Shown piece by piece: positions 1 to 8,284 of a stretch of 64,000 nt of DNA. Below the pieces are notes generated by a model. It was not told where the DNA came from. It ran no database searches and was given only the letters and a program-made list of their open reading frames with translations. A program made the position numbers and the translations under genes. Within the stretch, counting starts at the first letter, position 1. Every line of letters begins with the position of its first letter. Source of the DNA: CAIXSC01 sp046349915 (GTDB taxonomy: Bacteria > Planctomycetota > Planctomycetia > Pirellulales > Pirellulaceae); NCBI GenBank assembly GCA_046349915.1, contig JAXMBL010000012.1, positions 124,001-188,000 of the forward strand, written 5' to 3'.

Positions 1-1300
1 CCATTGCAGCGAGCGCGGTTGGCCGTGGACGATGTGCGAGGAATTTGGCGAGCTTCCGCAGGATTGGCGGTGGCGAATCCGTGGCGAACCACTCGACGAT
101 TTGCGATACCGACCATCCGGCGGCGATCCAGCAGGCGGCGAGCCAGGGGAGGGTGAGTCGCGTGTAGGGATGATAGTTTGGTGTGGCGAAAGACAGCCCC
201 GCCAGCCAAGCGGCCAAGAAACACTCGGGCCAAGTCGGATGGCGACCCGATCGCCACCACGACCCAATGGTGGACGCAAGCGGCAGTATGGCTAGGCACG
301 GCAGGATTGAAATGGCGCCCGCGAGCGCAAACGCGGCGCCGATCACAGTTGTAATGACCAACCCCAGCCAGCGTCGTCGGGACACCAGGGGCCCCAGTGT
401 CGCGACCAACCCCATCAGGAGCGGGCCGACAACTCGAGAGAGTGCGCCGTCGAGCCACCGGAGGTTGGCGTATTGATGGTGCAACGATTCGGGCCAACCC
501 GTGAGGCCCACGACATATCGAGCGTGATTCGCGGAAATGTCCGCGTAGCGATAACCATCTCCCTGGAGCAGTTGTAGCTGAGCGGCAAAGAGAATGCCCG
601 CAATCGCGGCGACCCCCAGCCAAGACGCGGCTGCTTGCCGCTGGTCCCATTGTTTTGTGGCCAAAACTCGTAGGGCAATGGCAGTCGCGCCGATGGCGAG
701 TGGGAGCCAGCCGTTGTACTTGGTCCACCAAGCGATGCCTGTCAGCAGCCCGGACGCAACGACATCGACCAGCCCGCCCGTGCGGACGGCTCGTTCCAGA
801 AAAAAAACGGCCAGCAGCAATAGTAGGAGCAGCCAGGGATCGGTGAGCGCCGTCCGGGAAAAGAGAGCGTGGACGTCGCTGGTGGCGGCTAGCGCGAGAG
901 CCACGAGACCTGCCACGGGGCCAAACCAGGAGCGGGTGATCCACCAGACGAGCGGCAGAGTCAGGCATCCACACACGATTCCCGCCGCTATCTCGGGCGA
1001 TTTACACTCGGGAAACAGTCGTTGGGCCCAATCGAGCAGAGTGGGGACGAGAGGCGGCGCGTAGAGGTGAAGGAGTGGATAGGGCCCGTGTCCCTGGGGG
1101 CCAGGAGGAAGATGGGACGAATAGACTCCTTCGTCGAAATGGTCGATTCCCCAATGGCTGGGAAACGCGACTCGAACCATAATGCCAAGCAGGAAGATGA
1201 CTCCGGCGAGGGCCCACTCTTTCCTTTCCGCACGTGGCGCGGGCGAAACGTTCGTCGACGCCTTGGTTGGGAGGGACGGTTGAGGGCGAGTGCGGGCCAT
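1..1300 (-). CDS. ArnT/PMT-like (GT39-type) membrane glycosyltransferase, 3' end outside window
   Basis: At least 433 codons are open and the frame runs off base 1, so the C-terminus is missing. Translation gives a polar N-terminus of about 28 residues followed by many hydrophobic segments, as in a polytopic inner-membrane protein. Between the first and second membrane segments sits DHFDEGVY (residues 53-60); an acidic DE pair in the first external loop is the catalytic hallmark of GT39/ArnT enzymes, which move a sugar from a polyprenyl-phosphate donor to an external acceptor. The acceptor cannot be told from sequence. The ATG is well fixed: an in-frame TAA lies two codons upstream (TAA GGT CCC ATG). 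The gene is divergent from rnc. Family assignment is by topology and motif only. Confidence 0.75.
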   Translation of the reverse strand, partial: MARTRPQPSLPTKASTNVSPAPRAERKEWALAGVIFLLGIMVRVAFPSHWGIDHFDEGVYSSHLPPGPQGHGPYPLLHLYAPPLVPTLLDWAQRLFPECKSPEIAAGIVCGCLTLPLVWWITRSWFGPVAGLVALALAATSDVHALFSRTALTDPWLLLLLLLAVFFLERAVRTGGLVDVVASGLLTGIAWWTKYNGWLPLAIGATAIALRVLATKQWDQRQAAASWLGVAAIAGILFAAQLQLLQGDGYRYADISANHARYVVGLTGWPESLHHQYANLRWLDGALSRVVGPLLMGLVATLGPLVSRRRWLGLVITTVIGAAFALAGAISILPCLAILPLASTIGSWWRSGRHPTWPECFLAAWLAGLSFATPNYHPYTRLTLPWLAACWIAAGWSVSQIVEWFATDSPPPILRKLAKFLAHRPRPTALAAM

Positions 1301-1449
1301 GGGACCTTAATGAGCGACAGTGTGGAGTGCCAGCCAATTTCGTCATCATAAGTGCTGTGAAGCGACGGGGCAGGGGCGTTCGAAGTTGACACGAATGTCA
1401 GGAGTTGGTACGGTCCCCACTTGTGGTGGAGGAGGCGCGTTCAAAACGA

Positions 1450-2349
1450 ATGTCGACAAGTGCTCGCCAGGACGATGAAGGGCTGACACCGCGGGTGAAT
1501 GGCGGCGCCGCGCCTTTGGTGCGCTCGGAATCCGAGCGAACCGGGTTCACGGACGCTGGCGAGGTGGTTGATCGCCCGTTGCCTCCGGTGGCCGCGGATG
1601 CGGGTGGCTCTTCGTCTCAAGACGCCTCGCTGGCCGATCCTCCGGTGATGGATCGCATGGCGCAGTGCGAGGAGCGTCTCGGATATGTGTTCCGAGACAA
1701 GTCGCTGTTGCGGGCCGCTTTGACCCATGCTTCGGGCGCCGAGCACCGATTGGCGTCGAACGAGCGGCTGGAATTTCTCGGGGATGCGGTGCTGGGGTTT
1801 GTCGTTTGCGACATCCTGTTTCGCAACTACCCGGCATTTCAGGAAGGGGAGCTGACTCGAGTCAAGTCGAGCGTGGTGAGTCGTCAAACGTGCGCCAAGT
1901 TGAGTTCGCAGTTGGGGCTGCACGAGTTTCTGATTCTCGGCAAAGGGATGGCTTCGTCGGGCGCGGTTCCCCAGTCGTTGATGGCTGACGTCTTCGAGTC
2001 CTTGATAGCCGCCATGTATTTGGATGGCGGCGACGAAGTGGCTCGCGACTTCTTGGGGCGTAGTCTGTCGGCGGAGATTGCCGCCGCGGTCGCGCTCGCT
2101 CACAGCGATAACGCCAAGTCCCTGCTTCAGCAGATCGCTCAACGACGTTTTGGGGCGACGCCGAGCTACCATCTGTTGGACGAGAAGGGGCCCGACCACA
2201 GCAAGTGCTTCAAAATGTCGGCTCGTGCTGGTTCTCGAGATTTCACCCCGGCCTGGGGCAGAAACAAGAAGGAAGCCGAGCAACGAGCAGCTTGCAATGC
2301 GCTGGCGGAACTGAACGGCGAACCGGCCCCCTTTCTGGGCGACGATTAA
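1450..2349 (+). CDS. rnc: Ribonuclease III
   Basis: A 299-residue double-strand-specific endoribonuclease used in rRNA and mRNA processing. The RNase III signature NERLEFLGDAVL lies at residues 104-115, with the second pair of metal-binding acids in ADVFESLIAAMY (D180, E183). A C-terminal double-stranded RNA-binding domain runs from about residue 220 to 290. It carries an N-terminal extension of roughly 65 residues, rich in Ser, Asp and Pro, not found in the 226-residue E. coli enzyme. The frame is open back to a TTG at 1405, but that codon has no spaced ribosome site; the ATG at 1450 has GGAGGAGG about 14 bases upstream, so I prefer it. The extension could be shorter if translation starts at an internal ATG near residue 67. 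Confidence 0.93.
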   Translation: MSTSARQDDEGLTPRVNGGAAPLVRSESERTGFTDAGEVVDRPLPPVAADAGGSSSQDASLADPPVMDRMAQCEERLGYVFRDKSLLRAALTHASGAEHRLASNERLEFLGDAVLGFVVCDILFRNYPAFQEGELTRVKSSVVSRQTCAKLSSQLGLHEFLILGKGMASSGAVPQSLMADVFESLIAAMYLDGGDEVARDFLGRSLSAEIAAAVALAHSDNAKSLLQQIAQRRFGATPSYHLLDEKGPDHSKCFKMSARAGSRDFTPAWGRNKKEAEQRAACNALAELNGEPAPFLGDD

Positions 2350-2455
2350 CGGGATCTTGGGCGACTCGCTCCCGTGTTGGACCGCTCCGTGGTGACTTGC
2401 CGAGCGACCCGCTACAATACTCGCGAGTCTCGCTTACGTGTTTACGGAGGAATCC

Positions 2456-5239
2456 ATGGTTCGCAGTTCAACGGACTGTCGTCGTCGTATGCGCCTCGTC
2501 GGCAAGGTGCTGTTATTGGTCGCAAGTCTTTTCGTGGGGATGGAAGGGGCGAATGCGGGTCGACCTCGGGCGGCGGCCGCGGCGGAGCCCGCGGGCGTGA
2601 AGAAGATAGGGACGATCGAAGGGATCACCGAGTATCGCCTGGAGAACGGCGTTCAGGTACTGCTCTTCCCTGATCCTTCCAAGCCTACTGTCACGGTCAA
2701 CATGACGGTCTTCGTCGGCTCGCGGCACGAAGGTTACGGCGAGGCGGGCATGGCTCACTTGCTGGAGCACATGTTGTTCAAGGGGACGCCAAAATTCCCC
2801 GAAGTCCCCAAGGTGTTGCAGAACCGCGGCGCTAGCTTCAACGGAACAACTTGGCTCGACCGCACCAACTACTTCGAGACCTTGCCCGCCAGCGACGAGA
2901 ACCTTGAGTTCGCGATCGAACTGGAAGCGGACCGCTTGGTGAATAGCTTCATCAAGGGGGAAGATCTCGCGTCGGAAATGACGGTCGTACGCAACGAATT
3001 CGAGCGGGGTGAGAACTCGCCCGATCGCGTGTTGCGTCAGCGCATGATGTCGGCCGCCTTCGAGTGGCACAATTACGGACGCTCCACCATCGGCAATCGA
3101 GCCGATATTGAACGAGTGCCGATCGACAAGCTACGCGAGTTCTATCGCAAGTATTACCAACCCGACAATGTGATGGTGGTCATCGCGGGCTCTTTCGACC
3201 TGGACAAAGCCATCGGACTCGTCGCGAAACACTTCGGCGCCGTGCCTCGTCCGAAGCGCGAGTTGGACAATACTTACACGGAAGAGCCCGCGCAGGATGG
3301 CGAGCGCCTGGTGATGTTGCGTCGAGTGGGGCAGGTGGCGATTGTTGGATCGCTGTACCACATTCCTCCCGCGGCTCACCCTGACTTCGAGCCCGTCGAT
3401 GTGCTCGACACCATCCTCTCGTCGGCCCCCACGGGACGACTCTACAAAGCGCTGGTCGAAACCAAGAAAGCAGCTCGAGTTTCGGGTGGCGCGTTCGCGC
3501 TGCATGACCCGGGAGTCGTCGGTTTCAGCGCCGAGGTGGCTGTTGGGCAAGATCCCCAGGCGGTTTTGGACGAGTTGAATCAGGTCGTCGAGTCGGTGGC
3601 GCAGGAGGGTGTGACCGCCGAGGAAGTGCAGCGTGCCAAGGACAAGCTGCTGAAAGACCGCGAACTCAATACGACCGAGAGTTCGCAGATAGCGATTGAG
3701 TTGAGCGAGTGGGCGGCGATGGGCGATTGGCGGTTGTTTTTCCTGTATCGCGACCGACTGGAAAAAGTCACGCCCGATGATGTGAAGCGAGTGGCAGGCG
3801 CCTATCTGCGTCGACAAAATCGCACGGTCGGCATGTTCCTCCCCACGGAGAAACCCGAGCGAGTCTCCATTCCAGCGAAACCTGATTTGGCCAAGCTGAT
3901 CGGCGACTACAAGGGTCGTGAGGCGGTTGCGACGGGTGAAGCCTTTGACGTGAAACCCGAGGCCATCGAGGCTCGGACAAAGCGCGGCGTGATGCCCACC
4001 GGCATCAAGGCGGCGTTGTTGCCGAAGAAGACTCGCGGCGAGTCGGTCAATCTGCAGCTTACGCTCCGCTACGGCGACGAACAGAATCTGCGCGGAGCGG
4101 CCAAGGCGTGTGAGTATCTTCCGCGGTTGCTGACCCGCGGCACCAAGAAACTCAATCGCCAACAACTCCAAGATGAACTCGACAAGTACCGAATCGAACT
4201 CGTCGCGGGCGGCCAGCCCGGCGAGCTGACGGTTTCGCTGAAGACCAAACGCGAGAATCTGCCGGCCGCACTGGAGATTCTGCGCCAGGTGTTGCGAGAG
4301 CCGACATTACCCGAGTCGGAATTTGAGTTGTTGCGGCAAGCCGATCTGGCTCGTTTAGCTCAATCAGGCAACGATCCGCAAACCCTGGCGACTCGCTTCG
4401 TGAATCGTACGGTGAACCCGTACCCCGCCGAGGATCCTCGGTACATTCCCACGATCGCGGAGGAGACGGAACGAGTGAAGTCGTTGCAGACCTCGGATGT
4501 GCGAGGCATCTACGAGCAATACCTGGGGGGAGCCGTGGGTGAGTTGGCGATTGTCGGCGACTTCGAGCCGGCCGCCATCAAGTCGCAATTGGACGCTTTG
4601 TTCCAGGATTGGAAGAGTCCGCTCGAGTTCAAGCGAATCACTCGCACGGGCGATGTGCAGTACAAACCGACGGTCGAGGTGATCAAGACGCCGGACAAGG
4701 CGAATGCCATGTACTTTGGCGGATTGGTGCTCCCCTTGCGAGACGACCATGCCGACATTCCCGCGTTGGTGATCGGAAACTTCATTCTCGGCGGCGGCGG
4801 TGGACTGTCGTCGCGGCTGGGTGATCGCGTTCGACAGAAGGAAGGATTGTCGTACGGCGTGGGGACGGGCATGAGGACTTCATCCGTCGATCCACGGACT
4901 TCGTTCTACGTGTATGCGATTGCGAATCCGCAGAACGTCGAGAAGCTGAAAGCGGCGATTCGTGAAGAGATCGATCGGATCGTCAAGGATGGCGTGACCG
5001 AGCAAGAGCTTGAAGCCGCGAAGAAGGGGTATCTGCAGCAACTGGAAGTCGATCGTACGGATGACGGCGGACTCGCCGCGGAGCTCGCCGATTCGCTGTT
5101 TGCCGGTCGAACGCTATCGTTCGACGCGAAACAGGAAGCAGCGATCGCGTCGCTGACCGTCGCTCAGGTGAACGAGGCTTTACGGAAGTACGTGAAACCC
5201 GAACGGCTCGTGCTTGCGATCGCTGGCGATTTCAAGTAA
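2456..5239 (+). CDS. Secreted/periplasmic M16 family zinc metallopeptidase, two-domain
   Basis: A 927-residue pitrilysin-family peptidase. A hydrophobic stretch near the N-terminus (VGKVLLLVASLFVG) marks a signal peptide or anchor. The first M16 half contains the inverted zinc motif HLLEH (about residues 101-105), with the downstream glutamate in ELEADRLVNS. The second half (from about residue 530) has the M16 fold but no HxxEH, as usual for the inactive half of these clam-shell enzymes. The frame opens at a GTG at 2438, but the ATG at 2456 has a clean GGAGGAA six bases upstream. Substrate is unknown; processing of small peptides in the periplasm is the family's usual role. It is monocistronic between rnc and a convergent gene. 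Confidence 0.9.
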   Translation: MVRSSTDCRRRMRLVGKVLLLVASLFVGMEGANAGRPRAAAAAEPAGVKKIGTIEGITEYRLENGVQVLLFPDPSKPTVTVNMTVFVGSRHEGYGEAGMAHLLEHMLFKGTPKFPEVPKVLQNRGASFNGTTWLDRTNYFETLPASDENLEFAIELEADRLVNSFIKGEDLASEMTVVRNEFERGENSPDRVLRQRMMSAAFEWHNYGRSTIGNRADIERVPIDKLREFYRKYYQPDNVMVVIAGSFDLDKAIGLVAKHFGAVPRPKRELDNTYTEEPAQDGERLVMLRRVGQVAIVGSLYHIPPAAHPDFEPVDVLDTILSSAPTGRLYKALVETKKAARVSGGAFALHDPGVVGFSAEVAVGQDPQAVLDELNQVVESVAQEGVTAEEVQRAKDKLLKDRELNTTESSQIAIELSEWAAMGDWRLFFLYRDRLEKVTPDDVKRVAGAYLRRQNRTVGMFLPTEKPERVSIPAKPDLAKLIGDYKGREAVATGEAFDVKPEAIEARTKRGVMPTGIKAALLPKKTRGESVNLQLTLRYGDEQNLRGAAKACEYLPRLLTRGTKKLNRQQLQDELDKYRIELVAGGQPGELTVSLKTKRENLPAALEILRQVLREPTLPESEFELLRQADLARLAQSGNDPQTLATRFVNRTVNPYPAEDPRYIPTIAEETERVKSLQTSDVRGIYEQYLGGAVGELAIVGDFEPAAIKSQLDALFQDWKSPLEFKRITRTGDVQYKPTVEVIKTPDKANAMYFGGLVLPLRDDHADIPALVIGNFILGGGGGLSSRLGDRVRQKEGLSYGVGTGMRTSSVDPRTSFYVYAIANPQNVEKLKAAIREEIDRIVKDGVTEQELEAAKKGYLQQLEVDRTDDGGLAAELADSLFAGRTLSFDAKQEAAIASLTVAQVNEALRKYVKPERLVLAIAGDFK

Positions 5240-5250
5240 GCGACTGTTGC

Positions 5251-5378
5251 CTTTTGCTCCGCAAAAGCAGCCCTTCCGCGGGTGCTGATTGCGCATTGCA
5301 AAAGGCGCTGTTGGGCGACGCGGCGGTTCCGCTCGCGAAGCGAGCGGGCTACTTTGCGGTCCACGCGCCTTTGGCGCG
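5251..5378. repeat. Cluster of three perfect hairpins with 3-base loops
   Basis: Three short perfect palindromes follow the peptidase stop: CTTTTGC-TCC-GCAAAAG (5251-5267), CGCTCGC-GAA-GCGAGCG (5330-5346) and CGCGCC-TTT-GGCGCG (5364-5378, inside the 3' end of the convergent gene). Each has a 3-base loop. They lie where two convergent transcripts meet and may act as bidirectional terminators, but none is followed by a T-run. A REP-like or cruciform role is equally possible. Confidence 0.5.
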
Positions 5379-8168
5379 TAGGCCGTTGTTTTCGAAGGTC
5401 AGTCCTAAACCTAGCCGCTGTAGGTCCGTGATCAACGGACTCTTCAGCGGTTTGTTGCGAGGTTCATAGGAGGTTCCGAGCACGCTCGATTCCATCGTGC
5501 GTTGCTCGGCGTTCCAGCGATACTCGCCGCCCGCCGGACACTCAAGTTTCACTCCCCAAAGTCGCTCGTGTGTCTCCACCGGATCTCGATCCGGATAGAG
5601 CCGTTTCCATTCATTCAGGATGGGAAGCGTATCGTGGACGATTTGACGCATTCGAGAGTCAAACCCCAGCGAGACCATCTCTTGGAACGAGGTGGAAAAC
5701 GGTCCCTTCAATTCGAGGGCCGCGTGGTCTCCGAGCCAGGTTCGATCAGCTTGAGCGTCAGGCTTCTTTCCGTCGGGAGCGTCAGGCTTGCCCTGAGTTT
5801 TCTTGGCGGCGATCAGGCGATCGATCGAGCGGTGTAGCAACGATTCGTTGAAAGTTATCAGCCACTGATCGTCGGCCGCGAGCGAATAAAGCGACATGGC
5901 AAATCCGCTGTGCGACGAGTTCTTCTTGTCGACGCTGCGATAAGAGTAGCGATATCCCTTGTATTCGCGTTCACTCCACGTTGATGGCTTGCCACCCAAC
6001 TGGTCCAAGACGAGTTTCAGTTGCGCCATGGCGAAGCCGAGTTCTGTTTGGTCCTTGACTTCGAACCTGAGTGCGACCGGGAGTTGAACATCCTGGGTCA
6101 AACTGGCGGTCAGCAGCTCGATTTCACTGTAATGAGCGTATTTCCGCCAGATGGCGTCGTCTTCGACATAGAGCGCAATCGAATCTCCTAGCCACTTGGC
6201 TGGATCGCCTCGACCTTGCGAATCGGTGCAAATACCCCGAATCACGTTGCGAATCCCGTTCGCTTCCTTCAGGTTAATGGCGTGCACGAAATGCACCAAA
6301 ACGCCATCGTGGGGATCGCCCGAGCGAACGCCCAGCGTCGCACCTTGGGAAATGGTCGACAACCAGCGATAATTGGAATTGTCGATGAGAGGCATGATTG
6401 TCAGATCGAACTCGATTTGCCGCTCACTCACGTTCAGGCGGACGGCGATCGGGTCGAACGCCTGTTGCCAGTAACGTTCGTATTGATCGCGCCAGGCAAT
6501 GTAGCGAGTGCGTTCCTCTTCGGTCACTTGAGTTAAGTCTAATTCCGTGATCGGAGTCAGGAATCGCAGGTTGCCGTAATCGTGGGAATGAACGCCGCAA
6601 GCGACTTGCGACAGGCGGCCCGTGGCGGCAGGCTGAGGGCCGATCAGTGGCGCTGGCTGCAATGTGCCCTTCACCAGGGAATCAACGAGTTCGCACTGGC
6701 GATCGGCAAGCACCGCGGCCGCTCGCGTGCGCCGCGAATGACTGATTCGCCAACGAGGCCCGCACCAGCGGCGAATCGTTGGATCGGAGACCATGACCAA
6801 CGCCGATTCGTTGGCATCTTGAATACGATAGCGATCACGAAAAAACAGATACTCGGGTAGTTTGGCAAGTGACTCGCGCTGCTCGACGGCAGTCTCCGCG
6901 ATCCCTCGGATCTGCGCCAACGAATTCGACACGACGACGCAGTTGGGGAGTTCGAGTACGAACGAGCGGACCGAATGATCCTCGGCGACTCGCGACCAGC
7001 ATCGCGATCCGGCCAACTCATGTTCGACCGTACGTATACTGGGCGAGTCAGGGTGTTGACGGGCGATCTCGGCCAACACGATGGTTCGCAATGCGCGGGG
7101 CGATTGGGACTCGATCAGCACCGCGAGATCCGTCCCCGTTCGAAAGTAAGGATCGCCGCCGGTGATCGCGACGGTCTTGATGATGCCTGGCGTGAGTTGG
7201 CGAGCGAGGGGAGAGTCCGCCAATGCGAATTGGTTGAGTGATACTCCGAGCTGTTGCTCGTATCTGGCGATCACGTGATGATTGGTCGAAGTTCCTTCAG
7301 TTGCACGCAGCAAGGGAGTCGCCGGTCGCTCAATGGCCTGAATCACTTGGAGAACGGCGGCCGCGGAAGGAAAGAAGACGACATGCTGGTCGCTGGGGAT
7401 GTACTTGGCGAGTGGATCGAAAGTTGGTTGTTTGTCGCGAATCAAAGGCTGCCAGTCGATTTCCTTCGCGCGTATGCCGGAAATCGACTGAATGTCGATC
7501 GTGGGCGGCACGGGCGTTGTGGAGGCGAGTTGACGGTCGAGTTGTAAGTTCTCATGCAAAGCTCGCTCGCCGGAGAGCATTTCCAACGTAGGATCCACAG
7601 CGACGTCTCCGCCACCGATCCGATTGGGCGAGGGCGGTACATAATCGGTCATGCCGAGCGCTCGACTCGATAAAACAGATTGATGTCGAAACCACGCTCC
7701 TCCGGGCAAGCCCCGACGACATAGCTCGTTGTAGTGATTCAAACGCAACTCGTGGAATTCTCGACGTCGTTCCAGCGACAATTGCTCGGCTGCGATCCGA
7801 AATTCAATGTGGCGAGTTTTTCCTTCGAGTAAAGGCCAGATGAGTACGCCGGTGATGTCGCGGCGCGTGGGGGTGCGGACGGCAAGTCGGACGCTGGCGT
7901 CGGGAAGCGACAACAGCAAAGGTCGCTCGGTCGCCGCCGTCGATGATTCCAGATAGGCCTCGGCTTCGCCGTCCACGGCGACTCGAGGAGGTCGTCCCGC
8001 GAATTGCGAAGCGCGGGCCTTCTCCATGTCATTGGCACTCGCAGGGGGATCTCCCGCGGTAATCGCCAGGTCGTGCAGGCGGACGATTGCGAACCAATCG
8101 TCGGCGAGAGTCCACGATGTGTATGTCCAAACAACAACCGCGATCATCGAGACGATGAATCGGCGCAT
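5349..8168 (-). CDS. Large secreted protein of unknown function
   Basis: I do not recognise a named domain in this 939-residue protein. Its first 22 residues (MRRFIVSMIAVVVWTYTSWTLA) form a classical signal peptide ending in a plausible signal peptidase I site before DDWFAIV. The rest is soluble-looking mixed alpha/beta sequence without membrane segments. It contains runs that read like a self-contained scoring or inhibition fold (AVLIESQSPRALRTIVLAEI) and ends in a hydrophilic tail. The open frame extends 23 codons further upstream, but the ATG used here has GGAAGGG about six bases ahead and starts the signal peptide. Single gene, convergent with the M16 peptidase. Secretion is well supported; function is open. 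Confidence 0.8.
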   Translation of the reverse strand: MRRFIVSMIAVVVWTYTSWTLADDWFAIVRLHDLAITAGDPPASANDMEKARASQFAGRPPRVAVDGEAEAYLESSTAATERPLLLSLPDASVRLAVRTPTRRDITGVLIWPLLEGKTRHIEFRIAAEQLSLERRREFHELRLNHYNELCRRGLPGGAWFRHQSVLSSRALGMTDYVPPSPNRIGGGDVAVDPTLEMLSGERALHENLQLDRQLASTTPVPPTIDIQSISGIRAKEIDWQPLIRDKQPTFDPLAKYIPSDQHVVFFPSAAAVLQVIQAIERPATPLLRATEGTSTNHHVIARYEQQLGVSLNQFALADSPLARQLTPGIIKTVAITGGDPYFRTGTDLAVLIESQSPRALRTIVLAEIARQHPDSPSIRTVEHELAGSRCWSRVAEDHSVRSFVLELPNCVVVSNSLAQIRGIAETAVEQRESLAKLPEYLFFRDRYRIQDANESALVMVSDPTIRRWCGPRWRISHSRRTRAAAVLADRQCELVDSLVKGTLQPAPLIGPQPAATGRLSQVACGVHSHDYGNLRFLTPITELDLTQVTEEERTRYIAWRDQYERYWQQAFDPIAVRLNVSERQIEFDLTIMPLIDNSNYRWLSTISQGATLGVRSGDPHDGVLVHFVHAINLKEANGIRNVIRGICTDSQGRGDPAKWLGDSIALYVEDDAIWRKYAHYSEIELLTASLTQDVQLPVALRFEVKDQTELGFAMAQLKLVLDQLGGKPSTWSEREYKGYRYSYRSVDKKNSSHSGFAMSLYSLAADDQWLITFNESLLHRSIDRLIAAKKTQGKPDAPDGKKPDAQADRTWLGDHAALELKGPFSTSFQEMVSLGFDSRMRQIVHDTLPILNEWKRLYPDRDPVETHERLWGVKLECPAGGEYRWNAEQRTMESSVLGTSYEPRNKPLKSPLITDLQRLGLGLTFENNGLRAKGAWTAK

Positions 8169-8284
8169 AGAAACCCTTCCCACGATGCTCGAAACTCGTG
8201 ATTTCAGGCGCTCGCCTTGCCACGTCAGGGCGTACAACGACGAATACCCTGATTAGGGATGGTGGGTTTCAGGACGGTTTGAAA

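Noticed and set aside
1441..2283. 280-codon minus-strand ORF
   Set aside because: Antisense shadow of rnc; composition is Arg/His/Gln-rich and carries no motif.
3131..4171. 346-codon minus-strand ORF
   Set aside because: Lies wholly inside the M16 peptidase gene and reads as an antisense shadow.
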